64,000 bases of DNA from Callaeas wilsoni (GCA_013398955.1 VWPU01010190.1:1-64000); one strand, 5' to 3'. Numbered from the stretch's first letter, positions 1-14,726 are shown. Made by a program: numbers and translations. Notes: a model not told the origin generated them from the sequence alone.

Positions 1-3000
1 AAAAAAAAGGAGGAAAAAGAAGTGATATCTAATAAGTTCTTAATAGACCCTTGTAAGTTCCTAACCCACTAAATGAATATGCAATTAATCATATAACTTG
101 CACCCACCTATAAACCAGTAGCAGGCTACAGAGGTCTGTATGTGTCCTGTATTACCTTGGTAGTGCTGTGCTTGTAGGGTCATTGCTCTTACTGATGATC
201 ATTCCTAATACTGAAAAAGAGAAGAGAATGATCAGCTTTTTAATGATAACTGTTAGGGTCATACTTAATGTCATTCCCAAAGCATTTGCCTGTAATCCAT
301 ATACGTCTGTGTTCATTTAATATTAGCTGGAATGGGAATGGTGCATAGTTAAGGTCGCTCCACAGACCCTTGTGAAACATTTATTTGTTTAATGGAAACC
401 TGCAGTCTGTACGTGTGAACTAGATGCCTGAAATGGCTCTTTGTGTTTGTGAGGATATCTGTGCTCTGTACCACAGAGCACCACGGAATTTTGTTACTGA
501 ATTGAAGCAGAGAAGATCCAGACTGGGAGGAAGTGTTGAACCAGTTACACCACTCAGTCCTGGGCACATAACCAAATGTAGCCTACACTTGCACTCTGTG
601 AGAGGGTGGATTTACTGTGAATCCTATCCCTCCTCAACATCTACAAAGCTTTGCTGCTCGCATAATCTAACACAGGGTTCTTATCCTTGAAAGAATCCTG
701 GGTCAACATACATGTTTCTGTGTATTTTTTTTTTAATCTAAGCTTCCTTATTAATTTATAGTTCCTGCAAGTAAAATTTAATCAAAGGGTGTTGTGTAAG
801 AGTCATTAAAACTACAGCACCATTATTAGTAACAGAAATTCTGTAGCGATTTTGCTAAATTGATGATAAATTTCTGTAAGGGAAGAGGAGCTTTCAGGGG
901 ACTGGATGGTCAGTATACAGATCAAAGGGCTATTCTCCCTCTTTAAAATGTGACCTATTGTGCATCTCTTAGGACAAATAAACCACATGTAAACAGACAA
1001 ACAAACACAAAAAACCCCCAAAAAAACCCCAAAGGCAAAAATATTTTAAAAGAGGATTTAGATGTTCAAAATGGACATAGTGCAGTAGTGAACAGAGGTT
1101 AGAAAACATTACAGCAGCTGAGAATCTGGCCAGTGGATTATAATCAAATAGCCACTGCTTAGTTAAAACTCTAAGCAGCTCAATTTGATTCAAGTCATTA
1201 TTATTTTTAAAAGGACACAAATGTGAATTTTACTAGGTAGTTCCTTGTATTAAAGGTGCTTAAACAATTTTATAACCCCCACTACTTAAATTTAAAAAAA
1301 GAATTGATCTGTTTTTACTCATTATGTACATAATCATTTTAGGTTTAATCATTTTATTCTGGCCACTGAATTCCAAAGAAGATGAATTAAATATCAAATA
1401 AGTGGTTATATTATGGAATTTGCTGCACTTGAGTATGTGAGAGGAATATAAGCACTTTATATCAGGTATTTGATGTAAAATCTCTTGAATTTCATTGTTT
1501 TGATTAGACTGGCTTTAGTGCACGTGGAAAGGGTAATGATAACAATTTCTGTGGTCTTATGTGTCACATTTGTGGAGGTATTTGAATGCCTGAAGATGCA
1601 GCACCAGAGATGGTCCTTAAGAATCGTGCTGGAGGTGTGCATCTCATTGACTTACCAGTATCTCATTGACTTCATCTGACACCTAAATGCATCCATCTTT
1701 AGAAAGTTTAGGATTCTATTCCCCACATAAGTCTTATGCAGAGAAAGCACTAAAATTATGTCAAATATGGCCACAAGACAACCTTGGTGTTATTGCTGTC
1801 CCTGCGAGAGAGCTACAGCCTAGAATAATCTGTTCAAGTTATAATCTACCCCCATGGACTCTTGACTACTTAGTTCATCTCCATGAACGAAAAACTCTGT
1901 AGGGTTTCATAGAGGAGACAATTGAACATCTGCAGTTTGATCTTTGCTTAAAAATATATATGTATGACATACCGTGAGCATATATGTCAAATTAATAGTA
2001 GTGCATATTTAAATTGACTGCTTAGTTGTTTCTGGATACAAATCACACATTAATGAACTAAATAAGGTTTACAGAGATCAATAAAAAGATTTTCATCATA
2101 GATGTATTTTCCTGGCCACCTCTTTCCAGAATACATCCACATCAAAGGTGGAAGTGATCAACAGGATTAAGCAGTAATCTGTTTTTATCAATACCTAGAT
2201 TTTACTAAGAGATTATTTATTTTGTCAAGAGTCTTTTCCTTTCAGAAGGTTCATAGGTAGAGATTAAAAAAAAAAAACCGTTTTATTCACTGGTGCAGAC
2301 TCTCTCAAAAGAAAAACGTCTTTCTGAAGATCATATTCATAATCATGTTCAACTCAGTAGGTACAATGATAAATACATTTAAAATTAAACCTCCTGACCA
2401 GAAAAACATTGCAAAATGAATGTTCCATGTAAGAAATCATAGAAAGATCTGGTTTGTTTATCTAACATTTTTTTGTATTTCTCTGAAATCACTAGCTTTC
2501 TCACAAATGTTTTGGGATCACAAAAGAAAATGTGCAAGTGCTCTGTCAGGAAGTTTTGAAAATTGGCTTGTAGCCCACACAGTGATGTTAAAAGAACAAA
2601 TCCAGCTGAGTCCTTAACTTGATGTAGTGAAGCTGGAACAGTTTTGCCATTCTTTAATAAGAATTAATATCTGATGCAATTCAACAAGTGGTCTGGTTTG
2701 TTCTATGACTGTACAGTCAGAGCACAAAATAGTTCTCTAGGAAATATTCAGCATCAAGAACAAAAACAGTAGTTAATTATTTTTAAAATAGAACAAATGG
2801 TTTTTTTAAAAACATTCTACAAAGGAGAAGGGTGAACACAGATTTTAAAGAAAATCAAATCAAATCAAAGAACCCCTCCAGCCACCTCCACTCTATGAGT
2901 CACTTCCCCCTGCAAAACCGAGAAATAAGGTAGTGAAGTATCAAGCTAGCTCCTTCATCACTGGAATCTGGAATTGCTGCTTCTCATTAAAGCAGGGACA

Positions 3001-5209
3001 AGTACCTTCATGGGAAGCCTGTGCCTTTCTATTAATATAAAATTACTTAGCCTGAAGGAAAAGGGTCAGCCTGACCCAGGTCATTGCTTCAAAAATGCTG
3101 AGGCAGAGTTTCCATTCACTTGAAACACCACTGTATAGCATAATTGAATCCACCATGCAAGTGGGTATCAATGGGGATGGTTGGCACAGTTTGACTCTTA
3201 AGAAGTAATACATTAATCTAGTGGCTGCAAATTTTATCCCAGAGCTTTATCTTTGTGTCCGAAGACAAAAACAGGCTGTGTGTTTTTCAAATAATTTAAC
3301 CGTCCTGTATCACAATCCTTCTCTCGTAGCCCACTGCATGGCAGGGATAGCTCCCATCTGCATTGTGCATGAGGAAACCATCCCATCTTTCTCACAGAAG
3401 AGGCATTGGCCCCATTCCTGGCTCCTTGATCACCAAAAAGTTGTCTGACTGCCTCTGACTAGGCCAACAGGACAGTCAGGAAAGCAGATAAATCTGCTGG
3501 CGTTGGCATCTCTCAACAGTGCTGAAAGGAGTGTTGGATAAGTGAATTTCCGTAAATGAGGGCTAGCAGTTACTTTGGTACAGAGAGAATGAAAGAAAGA
3601 TCTTTTAAAATACATACATAGAGTTGAAATACCTTGAAGTAGGTGGCAAAGACTAGACCTTTATGTAACTGTCCCAGAGAAATGTTTTAAGCTGTCTTTG
3701 TTGCACATCACTCTTTAAACCAAGCTTCCATCTCAGGCTATGAGGAACACTGATAGTGCGACAGACCTAACAGATCAAATGGTTGAGTCCACTTTTTAGA
3801 GAAATATTAAGATGTGCCCCTTTATTATCCAATTTTTGTGTTCTTTTTAAGTAAGGACAAGTCTTTTTGGGTATTTGAGCATGAAAGGTTTAGCCTGGGG
3901 TCTCAGGCAATAAATTAATGTTCCAGTGAAGGCAGTCAACCACCTGCACAAATTTAGCCTTTATAATTCTATTTATTGTCTGCAAATATAGCACCAGATT
4001 AGATGTTTCCTGGAGAGATGAGTTTGGTGTGAGGTATTCATCAGTTTGTTACAGCTTCTTTGAGATCACCATGAAGTACTCCCTTGTACTAAATGAATAG
4101 CTCTCTTATCATGACCTTTTAATCACTTCATCATGAAGAGGTCTTTTACTTGCTACAGGAGTCTACTTCATGATACCACCATCAAAGGGACTGTAATATC
4201 ATAAAACGGCCACGACAGAGACCAGTACAGAAATATGGCACAATATGAGAAAATTAGTGAAGGTAGACCTCATTGGCTGCAAGCAGCATCATGGCTTGCT
4301 AAAGGGAAGTGCTGGAGAGGATAACTGGCTGTGAGCTCAATTGCTGGGAACTGCACCTGGAGGTGATATTTTGCTCGGTTTTGTAACAGGGTAGTGGAAC
4401 AGAAGTGGAACAGTGTAAGGCTGTTAGCAGGGCCAGCAGCGCCAAAGAAATTGTGGAGATGTGGGAGATGAATAGGGTGTGACCAAAAAGGAGGTTTAAA
4501 GATGAAATTTAGCTGTAGTGATACTTGCTGAACGTACTCCTATGGAAAAGATTTTCTTTTCATGCTGTATTTAAAACGTGAAGATGCCGGAGGTCACACT
4601 GCAGTGCAGAACTGATGTAAGAAGGGAAGAAATCTAAATTGCAGTGTTCAAATTATTTGAAGAGTTTCAACAGAGTTCCTAGAGAATGTCTTGGAGAGAT
4701 GGAGTCCTGGCCATGTTGGTTGCCTGGAATCATAAAGGTTTGATTGCAGTACAAGAGCATTATAAATACACGGACTTCAAAAGTAGTTGCAAAAACTGTT
4801 CATAGCTCAACCTACAGGCAGATAAATACTTAAAGAGAAACAAAGAGTCATTTTATCATGAAAACTCTAGAAAGGGCTCAATAAGGAATTTAATGCTATT
4901 AAAAAACCCACCCAGTAGCATACAAAGGTTCACTGGACTCTCCAACACCCAGAGTTACCATTAAAGGTGTATTGATGTCACAATAGGAGATGAGCAGAGA
5001 AGAGGACTTATCACGAGAAGTACCCACTGCATTCCTGCTTTTCCATGTGTCATATCCACACTAAGCAATTAATGATGATGGTAAGCAAGGCAGTGAAAGG
5101 CAGGTAGTTCATGTATTTGGGCACTGAACTTTCAAATTCCTTAGAAAACCATTTTTCATTCATGCCTTCGATCCTCCAGAAGAGAAGGCTCTAGGTGCCA
5201 GTCTGTTCT

Positions 5210-5690
5210 GCCTGAATTCATTCATCGTTCCCTGAGGCTGTGCGTTCCAGCCGCCGTGCCCACACACTGCAGGTCTGCCCACTGCTTTCCCTCCCTGCTG
5301 CCTGTTCTCTTCTGATCTGTTCCTATGCAGTTCTAGCCCTTTAAGTGTCTCAGCTCTGTTTTGTTCTGGATTTGTTCTTTCCTTCTATTACGTCTCTTTT
5401 TTTCCCATCCTGATATTTTTAGCCCTATCTTTTTGTCTTCCTTCTTTCATCTTGCATGCTTGCTGGTTTAGCCATCTGCTTCCTTCAGCCCAGTTTTCTT
5501 TTCCATTCTCCCTTTGCATTTCTTCAGACCCACAGGCCATTTATCTCATTGCTTCTCCTTTCTCCAGCTCCACAGGGTCTTTTCATCTCCTCGTGCAATT
5601 TGTAAGCAAACAGCAGATGAGCATCCGGTATCTGCTTCCTAACTGCTGCCTCAGTGCGTCAGATAGTCTGGAGAAGAAAAAGAGATATTG
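5210..5690. other. Pyrimidine-rich intronic stretch
   Basis: The + strand is unusually rich in C and T over roughly 480 bp, with few purine runs, in contrast to the A/T-rich surroundings. A 79-codon frame inside it (5452-5691) has low-complexity composition and no recognisable motif. It may be the remains of an old repeat or only compositional skew. Confidence 0.3.
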
Positions 5691-8600
5691 ATACTATCGT
5701 CTTTACTTCAAAATTGACTCATCACATGCTTTGATTTCCTTTTGTATCCTCATCATTTCAGGGCACCTTCAGTTCTGTTTAGTTTTGTGCTCAGAACCTG
5801 GACATTTTATTTATATGGAATGTTAATTTAGAAGATATTTCCTCAATAGCTCTTTTAACCTTTTTTTTTTGCATCGTATTTCACATGAATCAGTTTATGC
5901 ATATTTTTGTAAATATCACAACATGTAGAAGTGTGTCTCTTCAAAACAAGATGGTTTTTTTTCTGCATTTGACAATTTTCTCTTTAGCAATCTGTTTGAA
6001 TAAATACAACATGTGACTCCCCGTGGAAAAACTGAAAAGAAAACCAAGTCTTGACTTCTTTCTTTAGCAGCATCTCAAAGAGCAATTAAAACATCTCAGA
6101 ACACTCTGAAGAGACTTGATGCAGCTTTGCCTTTAAGAACCAGTGTTTTAAAACATATTTTGCTTTCAGTTAGCAGTTTTCAGTTTGTGTGGAGACACTC
6201 AATCCGAATTCCCTATAGAGGATGCCTTTTGTATGGGATATGGGTAATCCACAGGACCCTGTGAAGAGATCAGACTGTCTAAAGTGTCAGGCATATAAAA
6301 GTAATTAAATGCATATTTTTCTAAGACAGATTTGGATTCTCAGCTGCATTGACCAGAGGCAAGCACCCTCACAGTCTCATATATCCGTGGAAATAAAGTT
6401 CTGGTTGTACTGTCAGAATTTATATTCTTTTGTTTCCCCTTACGCTTGTCCAGATCAAAATACACATGCACATTGTGAAGCTGCCTGCAAATCAGTTCAG
6501 GAGAAGAGAAGTTTCTATAAATCTCCAAACACTCATAAAGTCCAACTTTTGATCACACTGAATATGAGTGTGATGTTTTCAAGCATACGCTTGAAAGGGA
6601 TGTGCATGTACCTTTGTATCAATACACAAAAAAAAAATGCACGTATTATGCTTGAGGCTTGAGATTTACCAGTTTCACTGTCATGTAACAATGATTTCAG
6701 TGAAGTCATTCCTGTTTATTAATGCTGCAGGTGAATAAGCCAGAAAAAAACAACAACACATTTTTGTCATAAGTCATCTCATACAAGACTCAAGAAACAT
6801 ATTTTATGTGATAGTGTAGCTAATAGAATTTCAAATGACAGTGATATGTGAGGCTTTCAGAAGTGGCAATGCAGAATATTCTTTCTTAAATAATTCACTC
6901 ATCTGAAGTTATTATCTATTCAAAACTGATTGAGTTGCATATCCAAATGATGGTCTATCAGCTGTTGATGTAGGAGAAGAAAAAGAAGTTTCTGCATTTA
7001 TTCTGAACTGTGGTTTGTATCATGTTACTCTTGGTTATATGAACTGAGTTTAATTGATTGTGATTTAATTTACATTCTGCAGTGGATGTCTTTTTCTTGA
7101 GGTAATTAATCTTATTGAAAAATTATATGTGAACAGTTGAGGCTCTAACAGATTTTCTAGAGGTGCTTTTTTGTTTGGGCTTCCTTGACAGCCTTTTTTC
7201 TTATAGATAAATTATGTGTCACGAAATGTCTCGCCTTTATATTTATTTTGGTTTGGCAGCCTATAGTTGTTATGGCTGGCAATATTTCATACCCCAAAGT
7301 ATTAATTCTAACCATAAATTACTACCAATGATATGCAGTGGTTCTTATCAATCATAAGAAATAATCCATGCTGATTGAAACAAATAAATATGATGCTTTT
7401 CGAAGTTATAACCTTGTCATATAACTTCAGTGCTCAAATGCATCAAGCTTTATCCTAAATTAACTCTGCAATTATATACAGAGTTTTCAGAAACAAGATA
7501 TTTCACCCATAGGGGCCAAAATTGTGCAAGACTGTAGAGAGATTTAGACATCAATAATGGCAAAAATTACCTTTTTTTATTTTTTTTTCCCCCAGAATTC
7601 AGTAGAAATAATAGTATTTACAGATGGGTGACAATTCATCATCTCAATATTACAGACTCTTCAGTTGATTGTTTCTAAGAGTTTGCTCTGAAACCAGTTG
7701 AAGAACATGTTGTGTCATAGTATTTAAAATGAGAAGTCCCCGTTGCTGTCTCTACCCCCGGTATAATCAATATGAAATCAGTCATTAACTCACGTGGCTT
7801 AGCCTACTGAATCTAACACCAGGAAAATACTGGATAAGCACTACAGCTGCAAGAGCAAAAGGTGCTGCTTCACTGGTGCATGGTGTGAAGCACTTCTGGT
7901 GTGCATCCCAAAGTGAGTTGAGCTCTGGTATAAGTGCATAGTCTGAGCTCTCACTGTGTTTGTGGCCGTGGCGTGAAATCGGCAGAATTCCAGCCTTTAA
8001 TCAATATAATTTTCATGAATATGCAGAGGCCGTCACTTATTGCTGTAGTGTGTGGTTTTCCTAACTCTTCACCAATAGCATAGGTGTTATCCAGTGGTTT
8101 CATGTCCCTCTGTGGCTCAGAATTCCATGCTGCGGAGCTCTCTCTTCACTTTTTACTCACCCAAGGAACCAATAACACGAGACCCAGCTATGGCCATGCC
8201 ATATTTAGTGTTTAATCCTGTTTAGCAGCAGTTCCTATTCTGGAGAACACATGGAGTCAGACTGGACAGGCCAAGGGGGAACATTTGAGGTGAATAATAA
8301 CGAAGTTTTAGGGGAAGTTGGATTTCACCATAATGTGATTGATACCATTAACATTATTAATTCATTTAGCACATAAATTGCAAAATGGGTGGAAGTTTCA
8401 TCCAGCAGCTGTGCTTTGCCTTTGGCAGTAGTCATGCTGCTCCTAATTTAATCTTATTAACTCCCTCACAGGTTTTACTAACGGGGTGCTGAACATCTTG
8501 CAATACAAAGATAAGAAAGGAATATATCTTTTTTATTGTTTTGCGATCAGCACGTTAGATACCGATTCCATTCTCTTTGCACTGCAGTCCCGGCAAGGTC

Positions 8601-9870
8601 ACGTGTCTTAAAGCTCATAAAAAGGAAATGAGGAATAGGAGTTGGTTGTGTGAATGTTAATCTGGTTTTTTGGAGAGCAAGAAGTTGCTGCTTGGAATCC
8701 TGATGGCATAAAGCAGAGACTGGCCCTCTCCTACTGTAACTCATTTGCTTTCAGCAGACTTTGCACAAAGGAGGAAGTTCAGCCACAAATAATCCGGTGT
8801 TCTCTAAACGTGTAGCAGAATAAGGAGTTTGTACATGACATTAAAGACCTGCTCAAAGCCTTTTCTCATTTTCATTGCTGGAAATCTAAATTGCACCAGT
8901 ATTCTCTGAGCAAAATTGATAGTAAAATATCACTAACTAGAGGAGAAATAATTTCAATAATTATTTATATAATTTATATAACTAATATACATAGACTTTG
9001 TGTAATTTAGTTTAATTTGTATAGACTGTGGGTTTTGTATGGGGAGTGAACTTGAATATATGTTAACTTATAGAAAATATATAATACAGTTATTTTTTCT
9101 GGCCATAAGCATACTGTATTTATATCAGTAATCCCTTCAAAAATCTCCATAACCATCCTGTGCCTCATTATGTCCCCTTGTACTCTCTCCAGTCTGCATC
9201 TGGGCTTTGCTCATTATTTGTAGCTCATGGCAAATGGTTCTGGAGTTCCATTTTTCTTCCAAGGTACTTTTATCTTAAAGGCAAAATAGGAAGCAATATA
9301 GGTTTACATTTCTTTTTCTAAATTGTATTTTTGAGCCTTTAGTGGAGGTTTCTAAAAGATTTGGGTTTTTTTGAATGAGATTCTGTGTGTCATTGTGTGT
9401 GCACACTTCGTTGCACGAATGGCAGATGAACGACTGGTTACTTTTTGCTTGGCCTTCTAATCACTTTACCATGGCAAAAGGCTTTTTGATTCAGTTTTCA
9501 GCTTAAGTAGATTTTTCAGTAATTCTTCAAATACTTAATTCAACTGTGGAAAAGAGGATAAAGGCAGAATCCTACTCGTGTTGCTGTTTCTCACACCGTG
9601 CACGGCAGCCAGTAGCTCCTGTGGCTGGCACCCACCGAGGCAGTTGGGAAACGTGCCAGACCATTTTACTAATGTATTGTGAAAGATCTTCCACAGGGAG
9701 AAGGGCCACGGATGAGTGGAGAAGTGAGTGTCCTTGGCAAGATGTATTCCTGTTTACTTCCCTGCTTCGCTGGGTCCCATCCCCTGGTTTCTGGGTTCAC
9801 ATGCATTTTGTGATATGTGCTGTAATGCAGGTTATTAATTAGGAAGGATCATGTTTAGTTTTAGGTAGTC

Positions 9871-9888
9871 TTTTTTTTTTTTTTTTTT
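9871..9888. repeat. Poly(T) run, 18 nt
   Basis: Uninterrupted T18 on the + strand within an intron. It lies about 40 bp before the old interspersed repeat that starts near 9926. No target duplication was seen. Confidence 0.9.
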
Positions 9889-9925
9889 CTTTAAGCTGAG
9901 CTTAGGAATGTTTGTTTCTCCCTGA

Positions 9926-10075
9926 CATTGTTGTTATAGATGTGGTGGCCTGAAGAGATAAATGAGACAAGATTTGTGGGAAGAGGTAATATCTTTTATT
10001 AGGCCAGCTGATGTAGCTGGAAAAAATAGAAAAGCTTTCAGGCACAGAAAACCTTTTCCAGGTCGGGTTCTCTCA
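9926..10075. repeat. Old amniote interspersed repeat fragment
   Basis: The segment contains a recognisable succession: a TTGTTGTTATAG block, then GAGACAAG, then AGGTAATATCTTTTATTAGG, then a short inverted motif (CCAGCTGATGTAGCTGG), then AAAGCTTTCAGGCACAGA. This order resembles a dispersed repeat I remember as very abundant in turtle and crocodilian DNA, whose core reads GAGGTAATATCTTTTATTGG. The copy here is diverged. I cannot name the family with certainty or give an orientation. Confidence 0.5.
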
Positions 10076-11344
10076 TAGCTTTGAACTGCCTAATAATTGA
10101 CTTGTGCCTGTGAAGCAATAAAAGCAGTTTTTTGATCTTTCTCTTTTTATGAGTAATACTATTTGGGAGGCATCCATCTATTGCAGGAGTTAAAACCTTA
10201 CAAGCTAAGATTGATTATTCTGCTTTCAGTTCTGATTAAATTCTTTAACTCATAGAACAAGAATATAATCATTTTTCATTCAGAGTAGTAGTCTCTTAAA
10301 ATACTAGATTTTGTTTTTCATGGGATCAGAAGTGTAAATAAACCCATAAAATATCTGATACCTCACTGCTGAATCAGAGAGAGCTGCATGGTTTTGAGAA
10401 TCTGCCTCTCTTTCCAAATCAGGGTATGTGTTTGGAGATAAGTGGGATGGGAATGATGGCAAACATTGCCATTTCAGTTATTTAATGGGTCTCTGCTGCT
10501 TTTTTTTTTTTTTTTAAATAATGGGAAGGGCATGGCTTTTACATGGTATCTTTGTTATTTGCTATGTTCAATACAAATAAAGGGGTATCTGTGTTGTGTG
10601 CAAGTCATGGACCGCATTTGGCTGTTAAGCTTTGGAATAACTGGAAGTGTTACTGCGGGTGCTGAAGTTTCCAATGTGTTTAATATGCTCTCACCTTTTG
10701 TTGTTCTTGCTCAGTCTGAGTGCTTTTATGCCCTGTGAGATGTTTTATTGGAACCTGAAAGGGGAATTTACAGAGTGTAGCAGCAATGAGAACTGCAGAG
10801 ATGAGCTCAGATTACAGGTGTCTGGGTAAAAACAAAAAAGCAGGACAGCCACTCCACTGCCTTGCAAAAAGAAGGCATCATTGTTGCTCTAAACAAATAA
10901 CACATGAAAGACTGTAATTGGTTTTCAATACAGGAAATGGATAAAGGATGCATCAAGGTGTTTGGCATGCCCAAGCATTTTGAGATTATAGCGCTGCGAG
11001 GTTCTAATGTCATCAGCTCTCCTCCATTTCCCTGGAGCTGAGAGCTCTCACCACACCATAAAAATACTGCTACTGAGGTTTACTTGGCAGCTTTTTAGCA
11101 AAAAACACTATTCTGCTGAGAAATGTTTTCCAAATTACCCCGGGACAGTGAACTGGATCTTTTCTGGAATGTGTTGCAGAATTAGTGGAGTGTGTTTGGC
11201 TGAGTGATAAGGCACTGTTTTCCTGCATCTCGTTGGGCTATGCATTGAGTTCCATGGCAGCATTTCATTTTTAGAAACCATAGAAAGAAAAAATAATTCC
11301 CTGAAAGGTAGAGAATAAAGGACACGTGAAGCTCCAGAACTCAG

Positions 11345-11374
11345 TTGTTGAAAGAATCACACCTTCATCTAAAT
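11345..11374 (+). repeat. 30-bp exact direct repeat, copy A
   Basis: The 30 bases here recur exactly at 15435-15464 in the same orientation, 4.09 kb downstream. Similarity stops abruptly on both sides, except that a TG follows one mismatch at the right end. The two copies bracket exons e1 and e2. The element is not recognised. Confidence 0.9.
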
Positions 11375-14300
11375 GTGTCATCTAAAAGTTCAGATCATGA
11401 TTGATAAGTGTGTTTTTTATTGTTGGCTGTTAGCTGAGTAATAGATTGTTATTTCAATACATTTTGACTGAAGCAATTTGTCTTGAAATACTTTTGTCAC
11501 CTTTTTCTTTTAGGTCCTTTGTAATGGAGTTCTGTAATTTCATTTTTTTCATACACAGATGCAGCTAACTTTTTCAGTGTTGAGCAGCACCAGATGAAAG
11601 CTTGTCATCACTTTATAAACTGATGAAAGAATGAATTCAGAAGAAATATTTAATATGCAATGGTTGTTGCCAACTGCATTCTGTGGCAGAAGAAAAATTA
11701 AATAAATTGTACTGAGGGGGAGGTATACTGTCTGTCTGATCTAAAAAGCCATTTTCACAGTTCTTAACATTGCAGGGAACATTTTCCAGCTTATCATAAT
11801 AGAAGCAGGCAAGTGATTTACTTGCCAGAAAGGCCTGAACCCTAGCAATCATACATGCCACTTGTGAAGTTAAGGCTCCTCACAGTGCCCAATCTTAACA
11901 TGTATAATTATTTTAATAAATTATACCAAGCCATTTTCCTCTTTCTGTTTTCCTCAGCTGATATAACAGTGCAGAAATTGCTGTAATGCATTTAATATTT
12001 TTAAAAGCTTTGCTCTCCTACATTGCTTTTCTTCTTAGAGACGTTTGGTGTGTCCATAATCATTAACTGATTCTCTCTGTACTTAGAAAATGAGTATTTT
12101 TCACTACAACCTTTCTCCCTTTTCCTCAGTTTCACATCTCTTATTTTGGTCAGTTGGAGCAATTCAATGTCCCTGTTTAAATATTAGTCTTCATTCAGTC
12201 TTTTGATAGCACCTCAGTTAGAAAGCGTGGAGTACAAGAAATATTTGAAAACATTTGGATTTGCTATAAATACCCTACGGGAGGGGTCAGTGCTGCCTGA
12301 GCTTTAGTCCGTTGACTTGCATGGATTACCACGGTTTTTCCTGATAAGTGCACATCCTGCAAAGCAGGAGATGCAGGGCCAAATTCCCCAAGCCTGTTCC
12401 TCAGAGGACACAAGTGGTGGCCGTGTGGGAGGTCGGGTCCCGGTGTTTTGGGGGTTGCTGGTACTCCTCGCTGTGGTGCCAGGTGTTGTGGGGTGGTGTT
12501 AGGGAGGAAGTGTGTCCCAGACACAGCTCTGTGCAAGAGGAAGCCAAACAGGTTAAGCCTTTGTACAAAACTACAAGAGCTTCCTAAGCACTTCCTATAA
12601 GAGCCAGACTAGAAACAGATTTTTTTCTTTTTTCATTGATTGTATTTTGATAGTGATTGTGTTTCAGTGTGTGGCTCTGGCAAGCAAGATGAATTAGGAA
12701 ACTTCATGCTTGTAATTTATACATGGTGTTCCTGTTAAGAACTAAAACTAACATGAGTAAATCAAGAAAGATGTCAGCATCCTGTCTGAAAGTGACTTCA
12801 CTGTGGTGTTGGTCTCCACTGGAAGTGGAGCTCTTTCAACTTTGATATTAATGTTCATGCATAAATGTTTAGACAGCAATGTTACACAAGGCAGGAGGAG
12901 AGTTTCCAGATGACATATGAAGTGTTCTTCTTGTTGTCACAGCATATTTTCTGTTTAGGCTGTCAGAATGACTTACTAGTTTAGCATTTCTTGTTGAAAT
13001 ATATTCTAATAATTTACTTTTTAAACGTTTTTATTCTAAATATTTATCAGCCCTCCACACATTATTTTTGATACAATTTTCCCCTTTCCCACAAGGGCAA
13101 GAGACACTTTTATCTTCTTTGCAACGGGCCTTTAAAAGCTGCTGGCAAGTGCCCCTCTGGGTAACCTCTGGCAGTGCACACTCTGTGCAGAAACCACCAT
13201 GATTTAACTGTCTATCTCTGTTTCAGCCACACTTCTCAGAAGAGGCTGGTACCTTGCATAACCAAACCATTTATCTTAAGTTGTAATATAAAGTATAAAG
13301 TATAAAATATAAAAAATGTTGGGGCATACTTACTAATATAGGTATGATTCTTACTGAAGCAACAGTTTTGATCTTAAACAAAATAGACTTGGAAAATTGA
13401 AATTATTTTTGTCTCAAGGGGAAATTTTATAGAAGGGGTGTTCAGCTGTTGCACAGAGTTGCTAATCTTAGAGACCTTTGTGGGATTCTTGCTGCATCAG
13501 CCAGCAAGGATTTAGGGCATGCTAAATTCTTGGCATGTGTTGGCAGGGAACTAATAATGGAAAGGGAGCCAGTGGAAGGATGTTTCAGATGGATCTGTTT
13601 TTGAGTGACCTCCAGACAAAATATCAACCTCTGAAACCCTCTCGTGTGCCCATAGTGACAAATTCCATGGCTCTGTCCATGTAGGATCCCCCTTTGCCTG
13701 TTCTCTTTGAAGGAGACACTGAGAGGTTCCCACTGCAGAAAATACACCCTGAAGAGTTCCCAACACATGTATCCATGTCAAGGTTTTGGCTTTACAGCTG
13801 TATCTGTCCCCATCTAACTGGGATTAGCCTGTCCAGAAATAAATCCTTCATGTGCCAAGCAGAGATGCTGCATCTGTAGACATGAAGCTGCAGTAAGTCT
13901 GTTGGAGGTTGTCCAATGCTTCTTTCTGACAGAAGTTTACATTAAAAAAAAGAGTTTTGCTTAGTTCAGTAATATAGTGGCAAATATATTTTATATTCCA
14001 AGACCATGTAGTAATTTCAAATCATATTAAAACTAGTACTATGGAATTATGGTACTTTCATGATACAAGACAGAGGTGAAAAATGAGCTAGGTAAAAACC
14101 AATCACTTAAGCATGGAAGACAGCAAAATGTCTGTTATTCACTATCTGTGTATAGACTGATGTTTGGCTAGAGAGACTGTGTAATAGTTTGCTTTGATTT
14201 GAGCCCTTTGGTGTCGTGGTCCATCACATTACACACTATAATCGCTTTTCTGTTCCATTCAGAGAATCCTACAGTTTTTGAATCCAGAAGTCACTGGTAA

Positions 14301-14637
14301 CATGCTGTTGAATGAGAAAGTTTTACTGAAAAAATAGTTCTTTGTTTTACCCAAAATGACAAAAAACCTTCAACAAACTTTTCCTGAAAAACAAAGGAAG
14401 GCAGCCAAAATCAGACCAAAATGTATTTAATGAAAGCCACAGCAGACAGAGCCTCACTAAATACAGAGTTCATCTGTTCTGTGAGCCATACCTGGGAGGT
14501 CCTTCAGGCCCACAGCAGGTGGTCAGAAAAATACCATATGAGCCTGTATTGGTCTGCATTTCAAGTAGAATAACTGTGATGCATGTGCAGTCATTTTGAC
14601 ACAGCCTGATGAAGAAATACAGAAAAAAAAAGAGTTG

Positions 14638-14726
14638 GATTTTTTTGGTTTGTTTGGTTTTTTTGGTTTTTTTTTGGAGGAAGGATGTCAATTTTCTGGT
14701 TTTGGTTTTTTGGTTTTTTTTTTTAA
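14638..14726. repeat. T/G-rich simple repeat (TTTGG / T-run mixture)
   Basis: A degenerate run of T tracts separated by GG and TTGTTTGG-like units. It creates lysine- and threonine-rich or phenylalanine-rich spurious frames on the two strands. It lies 275 bp before the e1 acceptor. Confidence 0.8.
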
